The notes beneath the pieces are model-generated. The model was not told where the DNA came from. It searched no databases and was given only the letters and a program-made list of their open reading frames with translations. DNA of 64,000 bases from Wuchereria bancrofti. Taxonomy: Eukaryota; Nematoda; Chromadorea; Rhabditida; Onchocercidae. This document shows, piece after piece, positions 33,979-46,998 of this stretch. The number at the start of each line of letters is the position of its first letter. Positions within the stretch are counted from its first letter, which is position 1. The stretch is from NCBI GenBank assembly GCA_005281725.1, contig SSBO01000012.1:2524194-2588193 (forward strand), written 5' to 3'. The position numbers were made by a program, and so were the translations under genes.

Positions 33979-36380
33979 TTTTTTGTTTTTTGAAAATGAC
34001 TTAAGTGATTTATTACGAGTATTTATTCTATCAATATATATATATGATGATATATTTAATGTTGGTGAGGGGTGTAAGTGAAAGCTTCATCCATTTTAAT
34101 TCATACCTGATTCACTGGTCATCTGAAGGGAAATGGACTTTAAAAGAGAAAATATATTTGTAGTCACTCGATTTCCATTCCTTATCTATTTTGCATTGTG
34201 TATTATATGTAATTAACATGAAATTATACAGAACGATTGTGCAGAACTGGCGCCGAATATTAAAAAATTATTCACTTTATTTCATACACTGGTCAATTTT
34301 TTTGCCTGTTTAAAATTCACATTGACAGTAGCCCTGGGTAATCCATAGAATAACGCCTTTTATATAAACGATTGCATTATCACCTTCGAGGCGATTTCTT
34401 TACCTCTATTCCGGATTTTAGGAAGGCGGTAAATCGATTTTTTTTGATCTCGTGTAATACAAATTAAATAGTTGCAGTAGTGATGTTGTAGTATTGGGCA
34501 ATGCAATAGTGATAGAATTATATTGAGAGATCTTCATTAATTAGCTTTTTTCCGTTATGACCTAGGTTGTAATGCTGATACAGCAGTAAAATGCAAATCC
34601 AAGCTCAGTTAGAAGCAGAATCTTTAAAAATGATAGATTGCGCTCACTCTTCCTAAATTGTGGTACGGTTTACGTATGTTACTCCAGTCATGGTCACTAG
34701 CCATTTCCTAAATTGCATATGTTTCGGTTAAATAATGGAATTTTTTAAGCAGTCTTTTAGGTGCGGAAGCACTGTTCCAATAACTCATAAGCTTTACGTC
34801 AACATTTGTCCATCCTTTAATGGCGGTAAACTGAATTTGTGAGAAACTGATGATGCAACTTGGTTGCTGTCCAAATATTATGGATGACAATGTATTATTG
34901 TCTGCGCACGACTGTTTAATTTACTTGCCCGCTTTCTCATTTGACTTGAATTAGCTGTAGGCAAGAAGTTGAGTTTAATTTTTCCAAATGTACCAACATT
35001 GTTTTTAATACAGGTAGGGCAGCATATTCAAATCGATGTTCTTAAAATGCTGTTTACAAAGTTGTGCGAAATCATTTTTTGCACTTCGTTATGACAGCAG
35101 CGTATCGACGAAATTTTGAAAAGATGACATTTCAGAACTTCTTAGATGTGAAAATGCCATTGGAAGTTTTTTGCAGATTCCCGAAGTGTTGGTTTCTGTT
35201 GTCATTGATAGAGATGATAAAGAGATCACAAGTACCTCTTATTATCAATTCATGGATAGCTTATAAGAGAGCATTTTTAATTTACTGATAAAATGGTTTC
35301 TCATAGCAGACCGAATATTATCAATTCCTAACTTCATCAGTTGATCTTATAGATGAGACTCTCGCGCAGAAACAGTCTTCTTGGGGGGAACTTTTAGTCT
35401 TTACATTTACCCCCCATTTTTCTATTTCATCATCCATTCAACTGTTTTGGTGAATGTAATGGTAGGCACAGTATTAGCATATGTGTACAACGAATATCTA
35501 TATGTCTTGTTAGCTGATGACCTCTGACCTATGCTCATATTGTTCTTTATTCGCTAACTTGTCTACCTCACTCTTTCAACCCTTCCCTCTGTTCAGCATA
35601 AATTTCTCCTCTGTCCTCTTCCTCTCTCCATCTGTTTTATTATACCCTGACCACTGTGATACACGCTGAATAAAATGACTACTAATGGTCACTACGATAT
35701 GAAATAATGATCATTGATAGGAAGGGCAGTGGGCAAATGATAGATGGAATGAGAGGCAGTGACCACGTGAACTGTGTGAGCGACGATGGTTGTAACTGTG
35801 GTACTTTGACTTGAGTGATGCATATGTGATAGGAAGGGTCGTCCAGCTTAGTGGTGCTGTATGTAAGGGAAGCTTGTCATTCCATTTGTGGTTGACACAT
35901 TGAAGACTGGCGATTTATCATCCAGTAGGGATTTCTGTTCATTCTTACTTGTTTTAGTTGGTTTTTTTTTTTTTCTTTTTTGGGGGGATTTGAGGTGATA
36001 ATCTGGTAGCAGTTGTATACTTCTGAGAGATACTGGTAGAGACAGGGGGAGAGAGAGAGAGAGTTAGGACGAAGAAAATGAAATGTGAACTTTGATGCAA
36101 CTTTTAGGGAGTGGCGGTAATCTTAAGTTGTAAATTTCTAGACCGAAACACATCCATTCCTTTTAATCGTTCTTTATATATTCCATTAAGACTCATAGAA
36201 ATAAGGTTATCTGCAATATATCATTGTATAAAATACAGCAGCCCTTGTTCCCTATTGCTACTCTCTAGAATTGAACTTAGATCAGTTCTTATTCTGTGAG
36301 TAATACAACATTCTGGTCATTCACTCGACTCTCAAATTCAACAGTATCATCAATTTCTCCAAATGAAATATCAACTCATT
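33979..36380. other. Intergenic stretch with GA microsatellite
   Basis: No supported exon was found. It contains a short AT-rich repeat near 34036-34062, a poly-T tract near 35960-35973 and a (GA)n microsatellite at about 36048-36063. It is presumed 5' flank of the nuclear receptor gene. Confidence 0.45.
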
Positions 36381-36388
36381 TGTTCAGG
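36378..36388 (+). promoter_or_regulatory. Probable trans-splice acceptor of the E78-like gene
   Basis: The site catttgttcag ends at 36387, nine bases before the ATG at 36397. It has the same spacing as the acceptor before the MFSD11-like start. It fits spliced-leader addition; an untranslated first exon is the alternative. Confidence 0.45.
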
Positions 36389-36396
36389 TTGCAACG

Positions 36397-39300
36397 ATGA
36401 GCTTTGTAACGCCAGCACCAAGAAGACCTGTTCCCTCGAATAAATCATCAACGGAATCAGTTTTTTTACCGGCAAGAAAGTCATCAACATCAGTAATTCC
36501 TGAGCCAACTGCTGGATCTGTGCCATACAACGCAGCACCGCAACGTCCAGTAGATATCATCCAGAACAATTGGAATGGGTCGTCGGGAACCTTTCCACAA
36601 CTTGAATTTATACCAACCTCGAACTTTCAGCAACCGGATACTAGATCTGCAGTAATACCGCAGAATGAAACAACAAATTCAACTAATGGTTACGTCATTC
36701 CGTCTGGGAACTATAATGGCGTGCAGTCGTATCCACAACAAACAACACGCTTGACTGATGTGCGTTATTGTGATAGATCTTATTACGGTAACGAATCAGC
36801 CAGCAATGGACAATCACGTTTAGCTCCGCGTGCTACAGATGGTTAGAGCATTTTTCGATTTTTCAGAAGTTTTTTATTTTAATTTTTCAACTTTCATAGA
36901 AATGAGTACATTCTTTACTGCTATTTGTCTTTTGTTTTGCACTGCATGTATCGAAATATGTGACGTACCTATCATTCACAGGCAGTGGAGAAATGCACCC
37001 TGTAGTACATACTTCTGGTACTTCGTAGCGAAGTTTTTTTTTGGGCAAATTTCACCTAAACTATTATTATTTTAAAAATATAATTGCCTTGTTAGTTTAG
37101 TTTTCATTTAAAAAAAAAGTGTCTGAACTTACTGGTAGGTTTACCGTAATTTCCACTTTTTTCATGTGAAGTATTTTTGAGAGATAATAAGGTGGATAAA
37201 AGAGCTGCTTAAAAGATTCCATAAGCTACAAAGAGGGACAATACTATTCAAAGCTGCTGCAGGAAAAAAAATGGCTCATATCACCGATTTTTATAGACAC
37301 CTTCGTCTTTTATCTGGATCTCATTTAGATTTGCAATACTATAGCAGCTTTGGATAGTTTTTTTTTTTTTTTTTTTTTTTTGAGGATAGTGTTATTTTCA
37401 TAAACTCCCATAAATTTTTGAGGATAGTATTATTTGAATAAATTTGAAGCGTATAATTAAAAAAAGTGTGAAATGAATTCACAAAAAAGATTGTTATACT
37501 TCCTTTCGGAATGTTCGCTTTTTTGTCAAATATTTGCACACTCTATTAAGGCAAAATCCCACTTCTCTTATTCATTTGTCTCATTTCTGGTATTTGACGA
37601 GGGCGAACAAAGTTTTAATTCATTAATCTTTGCTATCTTTATCAGATGGGAAATTCTAATTTATTATCTTCACTTTCTCTGCGTGTAGTACATTTCATTT
37701 ATTTCCGGCCTTATTCGACATTCTCGATAAATGAGAAATCTTGAGTGAGAAGGAAATTTGGAATTTGCACATAAGGTAAAATTTTAACAAATTTTTAATT
37801 TTGAGGGATGCATGTCTGCATAATAATTGAAATAATTCGACGATCAGAAGCAGTGTATTTCACGTTGAGGTTGCCGCTGAAAACATTTGCATTGTTTTGG
37901 TGAACAAAACTTATTTATATACTACTTTACCAGTTCTCATTAAAGTATTTTCTTCAATCCACAATTGATGATTAACTGCACAAGTTAGTATAACTTTAGT
38001 TTGGATTTTCCGTTCATTTTCATGCAAAAAATGTGCTCTGAACTTTAAAAAAGGATCTGCAACCTACTGAAACCTGATTTTAGAGCTTTATCCAGACAGT
38101 TCAACAGATAATAAGCCGGCATTATGCAAGGTATGTGGTGACAAATCGAGTGGCTTTCATTATGGAGTTACAGCCTGTGAAGGATGTAAGGTAACATTTT
38201 TCATTTCTTATTTTTCTTCAGTGTCGAATTTACAATAAGAATATAAAATGGTCACATTTACTCTCTCTCGTATTTCAAGGCATTCAAAGCTCAAAAAATG
38301 GCGAACTTTTGAAATTCCCAAAATTTTTCAGAAGAATTAGTCGATGCTATGTGGAAAAATATTCTTGTCAGTTACATTCATCGTTCTGACTAAGGATTTG
38401 TAAGAGAATATTGATGTAAGATGATGTAAGACCGACTAGCCTAACATCTTCTGATTGAGAATGGTATGAGTAAAAATACTTGGTACCAATACTTGACTAG
38501 TGATTAGACAACTGACTTTACTGTGTCAGCTGTCCTTTTTTATTGCATGGATTCATACTGTTGAAATTGAGAGTGCTTTACAATTAAAAAATTTCTTCTG
38601 TATTTATATCTTCATTTTCGTCTCTGTTATCAATATTTTGAGAAAAAGTCCCATTTTTCTTATCTTACCATATAATAATCAAATCGCGCAATAATGATAT
38701 CTTCAAACAGTTGTCTTATGTTTCCTATAAAATATATATCTTGAATTAGTGCATCGTAGTCGTGCTGCTGTTCTCTGTAGACACTGCAAAATTTTGTATA
38801 AATAAGGATGAGCTGTTGGTGGAGGAAAACATATAAGCGAACTTTACTTAATTACTGTTTTGTAATAAAACTTTAAGACTCTGAAAAAAATTCAAAGCAA
38901 TGCATTTGTAGTATTAATGAATAATTTGTTTAGAACTAGTTCATTTAGGGGTTTTTCCGGCGCAGTATTCAAAAACAAATGGAATATCGATGTTTGCGAG
39001 ACGGAAAATGTCACATACACCGTTTAAATAGAAACCGATGCCAATTCTGCCGATTTAGGAAATGCCTTGCTGTTGGAATGTCTCGCGATTGTATGCCGCT
39101 TTCCTTTTTTATTTTAAGTCATACCACTTTGAAATGAAAAGTAGAAAGAATGCATATGAATGGCTTACTGCTTTAAAATGCAAGCGCTATAAACTATATT
39201 TAGTTTTAAAAAACTAAAAGATATGTTTCGTTTAAAAGGGAAAATTACGTTGAAAAACTGGAAGTTTACTATACAATAAGAGATTTATGAGGACCGAATT

Positions 39301-41510
39301 TCTCGGAAATATGATTGGTTTAAATTGAACCTTTTAAGCAGTGCGTTATGGACGAACACCGCGACATAAGGGGGATGAAATTGATAACGAAAATGTACCG
39401 TTGTGGGAAGAAACATCGAAATTCACACATTACGAAGTTGCGGATGTTGCAAATGCGCGCTTGCAAAATTTTATAGAAAGCGTAACTAAGGCTCACTTGA
39501 CTTGCTGCAACTACGTACCTAGCACTTTAAAAGATTTGAAGCCTGGAGTGATACATCGTGTATGATTCATTTTTGCCTAAAGCTAATGCTGGCTATCGCT
39601 GAGAAAGTGAACAGATTTTTAGCTATCCTATGTTTTATGTCGTCTTAACAATTTCATTAAGTATTCCAGGAAATACTACCAAAAATTTCAGCTTCCCCAT
39701 ACTAAATTACCTTCTGCTAACCGACACCATTTGTGGCATTCCATGAATGAAGCCTTGTTCGAAGACTTGGGGCGTTTCATTGAATTTTCTAAACGCATAC
39801 CTGGTTTGTTTTTACATTATCTTTTTACATTTTTCTATGCATATTTTCATAATAAAAATGAGTTATGTATTCCAGTGGGGGGAGGGAGGTTAATTTTTTT
39901 AAGATTTGTACAGTTTTTTTTTTTCCAATATAATACACATATGTTGATTTAAATGGATGCATATTATTTGACACTTTCCTTCTTTATAGAATACTGGACT
40001 AGAAAAATGTTGCTTTCTGCAATTTTCATACCCTAAATTATAGGATTCATTACTATCTCTCACAAGGATCAAATCTTGGCTGTCAAAACTGCATTCTTCG
40101 AAGTATGGCTCGTTTGGATCAGTCGTACTATGAATTCAAAAACGGGAACATTAACATTTTCTCATGGAATAACTTTTTCTCGAGAGCAACTCAGTATTGT
40201 TTACGGATTAGTACTTGTTAAACAAATGTTCGAATTTGGTGATAACTTTAGAACTTATAAGCTTAGTGAATGTCTACTTGGATTGTATTGTGCTGTTCTT
40301 CTACTCACACAAGGTTTGTTCTTTACCTTTCTTTGAAATCTGAGCTTCTGCCCTTGTGAGTTTTTCTTTGTAAGCTTTCTAAGAGTTCGAATACAAATAC
40401 ATGCATACTTACTTTCTCTTGGCTCTAACGATTCCCATTCGTGTATAGCTTTAGTGGGTTTTGCCAGAATCAAAAACTGTTCAGCTGTTTGTCGTAGTGC
40501 ACTTATTATAACTGTGCGTTTTCTGATATTATTTAATTGATTGTTATTTCTTCCGGAGGTTATGACGTCTAGGGTGCTTTCAGAGTGCATGGTTTTGACT
40601 GACTAATTCTGATAGTTTTTTTTTTTGTTAACTTGCTTACATGATTACTGTCAGTATTCAAGCAAGTTTTGCAAAAGTTTTATTCTGTCAAATTTTGCAA
40701 AAATCAAAGTCGGATGTTTTAGGAAAGCATGAAAGAATAAAATTTTGAAAACGAACTTTTCTATCTTTTATGCCAAGCTGCTAAAAAATAAGATTAATAC
40801 AGCGAAAAAAAAAAAAAAACTTGTAATCTAAGAGGGACCAATTACTTTAGATAATATTCCAAAATTGGAAAAACCTCACAAAATGCTCATTTTACGTGAA
40901 AGGGTTATGTATGCACTCAAATTACAATTGTCAACAGAACGGCCGGAGGAAAATGAATTGTTCCATTCGTTGCTTGTGAAACGCGAACTACTTCGATCAA
41001 TTGGTTTGTTTCATTTTGTTCTTTTTTCGAATACTTTATTTGCCTCCCACTGATTTGAAATTTTTAGAACTAGAAGTCTTTTCTTATAGAAGAAAAGTCT
41101 TATGAAAAGGTGGCTAACAAAATAGTTTAGGGAAGCTTTATTTTAAACCTCTGCCCTCATTTCATCAAACCCATTCAGTTTTCTTGTGAAAGCTCTGAAA
41201 TTAAAAAAAAAAAAAAAACGTATTTTTGAAATGCATGACTTGTCTATAACATTTAATAAAAATAAATTATAGTAATGGAAATAATTGTTTAGCTGTTCGA
41301 CACCAAATGGCACTGGATTGGTATCGTGTACATTTGGATCTGATTCGTTTACCACAAATTTTTGTTGATCTTTACGATTTGAACAGTCCAAAGTTGGCGT
41401 CTAGATCGAGCTTCACTGATTCAGTTGAATCACTAGAAGCTGATCGAACGATAGAGAGTGTTGTTGGAAAGCGAGATGTTGATTCGACATCAGAAGATAA
41501 TTCCGATTAA
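36397..41510 (+). CDS. Nuclear hormone receptor, E78 type (NR1E)
   Basis: Ligand-regulated transcription factor of the Drosophila E78 group; the C. elegans member usually placed here is SEX-1. Eight exons keep phase: 36397-36841, 38084-38190, 38949-39090, 39339-39559, 39692-39803, 40044-40313, 40851-41003 and 41293-41510. They give 555 residues. Residues 1-150 are a Ser/Thr/Pro/Asn/Gln-rich A/B region. The first zinc finger is [14 protein letters not shown] with P-box CEGCKGFFRRS. The second reads YRCLRDGKC...[10 protein letters not shown], with [14 protein letters not shown] after it, the E78 signature. The ligand-binding domain follows ([34 protein letters not shown]). It ends in an AF-2-like helix ([10 protein letters not shown]) and an acidic Ser-rich tail. 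Exon 4 begins at 39339, not 39342, because only that acceptor gives SRDSVRYGR. Confidence 0.92.
37358..37381. repeat. Poly-T tract in an intron
   Basis: A run of 24 T in the first intron of the nuclear receptor gene. No element body is visible beside it. Confidence 0.9.
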
Positions 41511-42492
41511 ACAGTGATTTGACACCAGAAGACAATTCTTATTAGCCCGAACTTTTATTGAACTGGAATTTGAAATTAAAGACTCACGCAGTGTTTTTAA
41601 AATAACCATCCATAATACTCACACACAGTCACCGTCGTCCGTTAGGAATGGCAGCTCCAGTACTTAAAATCATTTTAACTTTTCTTCGAAAGAATAATAT
41701 TTACTCATTCATATTGTTTAAATCACTTCATTTGAATTTTTCATTTATACCGTAACACGTTAAAATTAAAATATTAGAATTATATGTTAAATTAAATACA
41801 TTTCGAAAGAGAAAAAGGAGAAGAATGTTACACACTGTATGATACTTCTGTAAAAATATTTTTTCGAAGTAAAAATATTTATGTGATTAAAAAATATCAG
41901 CAGCTGTTTTTAATTGTTACTTTGTTCTTCGAGTAATTTTCTTCGAGTCGGATCGATTCTTTTCAACACAACATGTCGAGTAGTAAAAGATAGAGCAATG
42001 AGAGTTGTGGCCAATTTATTGCACAGCCATATATTTATAATATCTTCAATGATAACCGATTACTTGTCCCACCGATCATTTTTTTCTTTTAGTATCCAGT
42101 GGTACTTTTGTAAACGGATGAACAAGTAAAACTCTGATTACCGTAATAGTAAATTGTCATTGAAAAGGTATGAAAATGGTGTTATAACTTACTCAACTGC
42201 ATCAACCACTAGGCAGCTTGATATTGACTTCCTTGATGAGAAACTATATATTTCTAGTTGTCTGTTGGTGGATGAGTGTATATGAGATCGGAGGTGCCTA
42301 CGTAGGTGTTATATTTCTTCGTCATCCTTGTGTGTGCATGTGGCTTATAGGCTACAAATTAACTCAGTTGGTATTAAAAGGGGATATACTCTGAGCAAGG
42401 AGAAAGTTTATTTTCATCTAGCAGTTAGCTACCTTCTCTATCTGCTCAAATCAGTTGTAGTGATCCGAATTATTTTAAAAATTCCTACTCAA
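41511..42492. other. Intergenic stretch between receptor and G-alpha genes
   Basis: No supported gene. An attaaa at 41575 may serve as the receptor's poly-A signal. The two genes point the same way about 1 kb apart, longer than usual for a nematode operon. Confidence 0.4.
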
Positions 42493-45400
42493 ATGGGCTC
42501 GCGACCATCGTTGTTACAATGTTCTGCCCCATCGGTCCAATCTGACGACTCGACAAGCAACATTGCCAAGATTAATATTTTAATTTTAGGTAGGGTTTTC
42601 CATATTTTGAAGAAGTCTTGGAAAAATGGAAAGTTTCCAGGCGAGTTTGGAGCATGTTTTTTTTTTTTTTTGTCTTTTAACAACTATTACCAAATTTGAA
42701 GCTTAGCTACTCTGTAAAATGCTGTTACAGTCACAGCATAGAATCAATTATATATATAAGAATTTATATGTTATATTACCTGCCAGTAATATGCATATAC
42801 TGTTCAAATAAATTAATGCTTGTTTAATTGTATCACTTTTTCTGCTTGAAATTAGGACCAGTATTGAATACCTTCAAATATTATTTGAAGTAATATTTTT
42901 ACCTTTTCGATGAGAAAAGAAAGTGAGTAAACGAAGTTTTTCGTTTTAATACTACAAGTTGGATAGCTCGGTAAAATGGAAGTCTCCTTTCCTCAGAATT
43001 TTATCTACTTCTTCCATGTCGAACAACTCAGAAGATATTAGTAAGTGATGGATAATAAGTTAAAATAAAGTGTTCCGCTAATAAGCTTTCTTGTTTTGTA
43101 GGAAAGACATAATTTATAAGAAGCAAAGGCTATTTCTCGAATAGTTTTTCAGAAAAGATCGTAAACAGAGATTCTTAACTCATGAAGTCACACATTTTCA
43201 ATCACCACGGAAGCGAAATTTCTGATGATTATGAGTCTTTAGTTGTTTATTGAAATATTACTTATAAAACAAATTAAATAACCTTTTTTTTCTTTTTTTA
43301 TAAATTGCTGCTTTGTTAAAATGATAGGCTTTTTTTAAGGATCTTGATAATTTCCCTCTAACGTGATAAATTTCACTTATCGACTTTTTCGAAACTAGTG
43401 AAAATTAGGAAATAGTTGTGAGGAAGAAAAGTTTGATTATAATACGAACACCTTACGTGCCATTTTATACAACTACTACTGTTCCATGAAAACAGTCCAG
43501 AATGATGTGAGATCCTGTCATCTTGCTGCATTGTTTCCATTCTGCTTAAGTTGTAGAATTTGACATGTAGGACACGTTTGTTGTTGTTCATTAATGATTT
43601 TACTAGTTTGATACTTTCCTATTCTCTTAACACACTACTTGCTTTCCTCCCTTTTCCCTTTTGTCTCATTATCAACAATTTTCTAAGAAATTTTAGATTA
43701 TAGTATCCGTCATCCTTTTACTTCCTTCTTTCTTCCACCTTTATTTAGTATAGCATCCTTCTGATTTTCATAGTTAAATCTACTCTGTTGAGTTTTCAAC
43801 TTATTTGTACTTTAAAATATTGCGATGAAAAGAATACTGCAATATTCTTTTCACTTCCTTTGCATGATTTCCTTTTCGATAAAACGAATAGCATTAATAT
43901 CGGCACGTAAGAGATAATAAGATACAGGAGATAGACTGATTAGGGTGATTGAAACATGTGACCTTAAAAAATGAAGAGTAATATCATCAGGATGCATATC
44001 TTTTCTTTTTTTTTTTTAAATGACATATTGCATAAAGAGAATAAGCAATGCAGGCAAATTAAAAAAGGATGATTTGAAATAGCAAACAATGGAATTGGAT
44101 TCTTAAAGATAACATTAGATGACTGAATTTTTGCCATTTTAAATGGAAAAAGATAATGAAAGAATAATGGGAATACATACTACTATGTGATTTCAAAAAC
44201 AATGTAATTATAAACAGGACAAACTAACAAATTAATGTCTAATTTTTGATTAATCACTTTTGTATTACAAAAATATTTCATTGTGGAATTTTTAATGCTA
44301 AGATCGTTATAAATTCCTGAAGATTTGCTGTGGATTTCATGGAATTCGAGGAATATTTTTAATTTAGTGATTTCCTATCTTAGCTTCTTCCTTCTTCTTT
44401 TTCTCCCTTTTCACTGTGCTAGTTTGAACAATTTTCTTTAAAAAATATTTTTGCAGGTACAGCAGCAGTAGGAAAAACAACGCTTTTCCGTCAACTCAGG
44501 TTGGATAACAATCAAATTTCATTCGTAATTTTTAGTGAAAAATAACTAGTTAAAGAAAGTAATTTCAGTCATATTTTCAACATTTCCAACTCAAAAAACA
44601 TTAAACTGAAGCAATTAAACTTCATTTGAATTTAAGGGATTTAGTGAAAATAGTATTTCTTTTGAATAAAGCTAGTTCCGGTAAACAACTTTCATATTTT
44701 CTATATATTGTTATTAAGAATAAATAATTAATAAGTTAATAAGAAGAGTAAGTGGAACTCGGGAAATATTACATCTTGACTCAAAAAAGTCCAAACAGAA
44801 ATGTGCCGCTTAACAGAATGTTGCTCTAAGTTCTATTCCAAAATTGCCTATTCCACTCATTCAATAATATTAAATAAATAGTTGTATTATTAATTAATAA
44901 CCGTGATTGCAAGAAATGTTTCTTACAACACTACTCTCTTTAACAAACATATAATTTCAGTGCGCCCAAAAGTTGCTTTTCCAGGCTGTGCGGAAAATGT
45001 AAACCACTGGAAAGAAGTTTCTATCAAAGCATTTTATTACAAAATTTAGTTCAGATATACAGTGATATCTTTCAAGCGTGCAAAGAATTGAATTTGGATA
45101 TTTCTAAACAGAGGGTTTTTTGATTCTTTCTTCTGCAACATTTTCATATCATCCAAGTTAAAAGAGGAATTCATTCAAAATATAAAAAGAATATGTTTTT
45201 TCTTCATATCAATTCCTGCACAGTCCGGAACACATGGTAACTCTAAAAAAGATTTTAACTTACTTAACCAGTCTTTTCGGCAAAACTAAAACTGTTTTCA
45301 GGAAAAATTTGATATTATCTTAGCCAACAAGGCAGTGGACAAACTAAGTAGCAATTGCTTACGAGCAATTAAAGATATTCCAAAGGACAGTACAATACAG

Positions 45401-46998
45401 AAATTGATTCGAACTTGCAATAAATTATCGCTTGTCCAAAATATTCAGTAGTGGGTGACTTTAAAAATAATTACTGTCAGTATAATGTTTACTAGTACAA
45501 AGCTCTAATTTTATAATATAATAATTACTAGTATAATGTTATAATTTCTAAGGAATTATGAAAACTTAACTTGAAAAATAATATATATTTAAACGCCTTT
45601 ACAACCAAAACTTTCAAAGGTTATAAATTGTAGTATGTGTGAAGTTTCATGTGATTGCTGTTGAAATTATCACCAATGGTCCCCATACATTTTCTTTCTC
45701 ATTTTTGAAATTATGAAGACAATTTGAATTTTGAAGTTTCTTCGATAATATTGAAAGAATTACGGCCAGTGACTATATTCCGACTGAGATCGATATCTTA
45801 AATTCGTATGCACCAACAATTGGAATCGACCAAATACATTACCGTACTTCATTTGCATCAATCAGGTAGATATTTTAATTTTAATTATAAATTCTGAGCT
45901 CAAACAATGCCCCTTACTACCAAAATCCGAAGCGATAATGATTTTCGACCTAAACAGATTTTTTATCATTTTAATAACTGCTACCAAATGTTATACTTAA
46001 TATGGAATGGTATAAAAAGAGGCATATTCCTAACCTACTGAAACAACTCTTCTACTCCTCAAATTTTAAATGAGCTTCTGGCATCTTAATCTGTAATGTT
46101 CTTCATCAGAAGATAACTACGCTAGTGGGACAAAAATGACATCGTAAAGATATTTCTAATCTCCATATTTGATAAATAGAATTTTGGTTGCATTACAATA
46201 AAAATTTTTTGTAGTATTGTGGACATTGGTGGCAACGAGTATTCTCGACGAAAGTGGGACAAATTCTACAGTATTATAAATGTTCTCCTTTATATTGTTG
46301 ATTTAACTGCATTTTGCAAGCTTCGAAAAGAGCGCCTATCAGTAATGTTTTAGTTTAATTTCTTTCTTTCACGTAGAGAAAGTCACTGCACATATTCTAG
46401 CTTATTATCGAAAATTTTTTTTACGATTATAAATGACTCAAATTAATGTTTGCAAAAAAACCGAAATTTCAGAGTGTAGATGAATGCGTCACTATATTCA
46501 CACAACTTTGCAATAATTTCACACTGAAAAAGTCGCATTTCATTGTATTGTTCAATAAGGTACGCAAAATTGCTCAGACATTTCTTTTTCCATCAGCATT
46601 AAAATGAGATTTTAGGGATAAGTCCAAAAACCTATCCTTACATTACTTTTAACTAATGAAATAGTAACGGCCACACTACAATATTTGCACTACTGGTTTT
46701 GGTATTTTAATAGTTCCATTCTCTATCAAATCTTCAAGAAAAGTGAATTCAGAAAGATGTATTCGATGCTCAGAAACGACCACAGCTTAATGGACTTCCA
46801 CCAGATGGTGTTAATACAACACTTTCTTCGGATGCCACCTCATCACTGAGTTTAATTAAAGCCAAATTTCTTAGTCATTTAACCAGAAAAATTTACCAAC
46901 ACACCGTGTCACTACTCTATCGGGACACTTTCGAAGCGTCAGTTATGGATAGCATTAGTGAAATTGCCGCAAAAAAAGGAGCTGTAACACCAATGTGA
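42493..46998 (+). CDS. Atypical heterotrimeric G-protein alpha subunit
   Basis: Eight exons stay in phase: 42493-42589, 44457-44499, 44961-45114, 45302-45447, 45737-45865, 46215-46341, 46473-46559 and 46753-46998. They give 342 residues, slightly short of the usual 350-360. The N-terminus MGSRPSLLQC fits N-myristoylation (Gly2, Ser6) plus palmitoylation (Cys10). G1 is GTAAVGKTT, keeping Gly-Lys-Thr but losing the usual Glu-Ser. The helical domain has ERSFYQSILLQNLVQIYSDI. Switch I is DYIPTEIDILNSYAPTIGID, where the catalytic Arg (RVKTTGI) is Tyr. Switch II is DIGGNEYSRRKW, where the catalytic Gln is Asn. G4 NKKD is intact across the exon 7/8 junction. The G5 TCAT motif is TVSL. The C-terminus is AVTPM. 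It should sit at the membrane and bind GTP, but hydrolysis should be crippled. It matches no canonical Gs, Gi/o, Gq or G12 class and resembles the divergent nematode gpa expansion. Confidence 0.9.
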
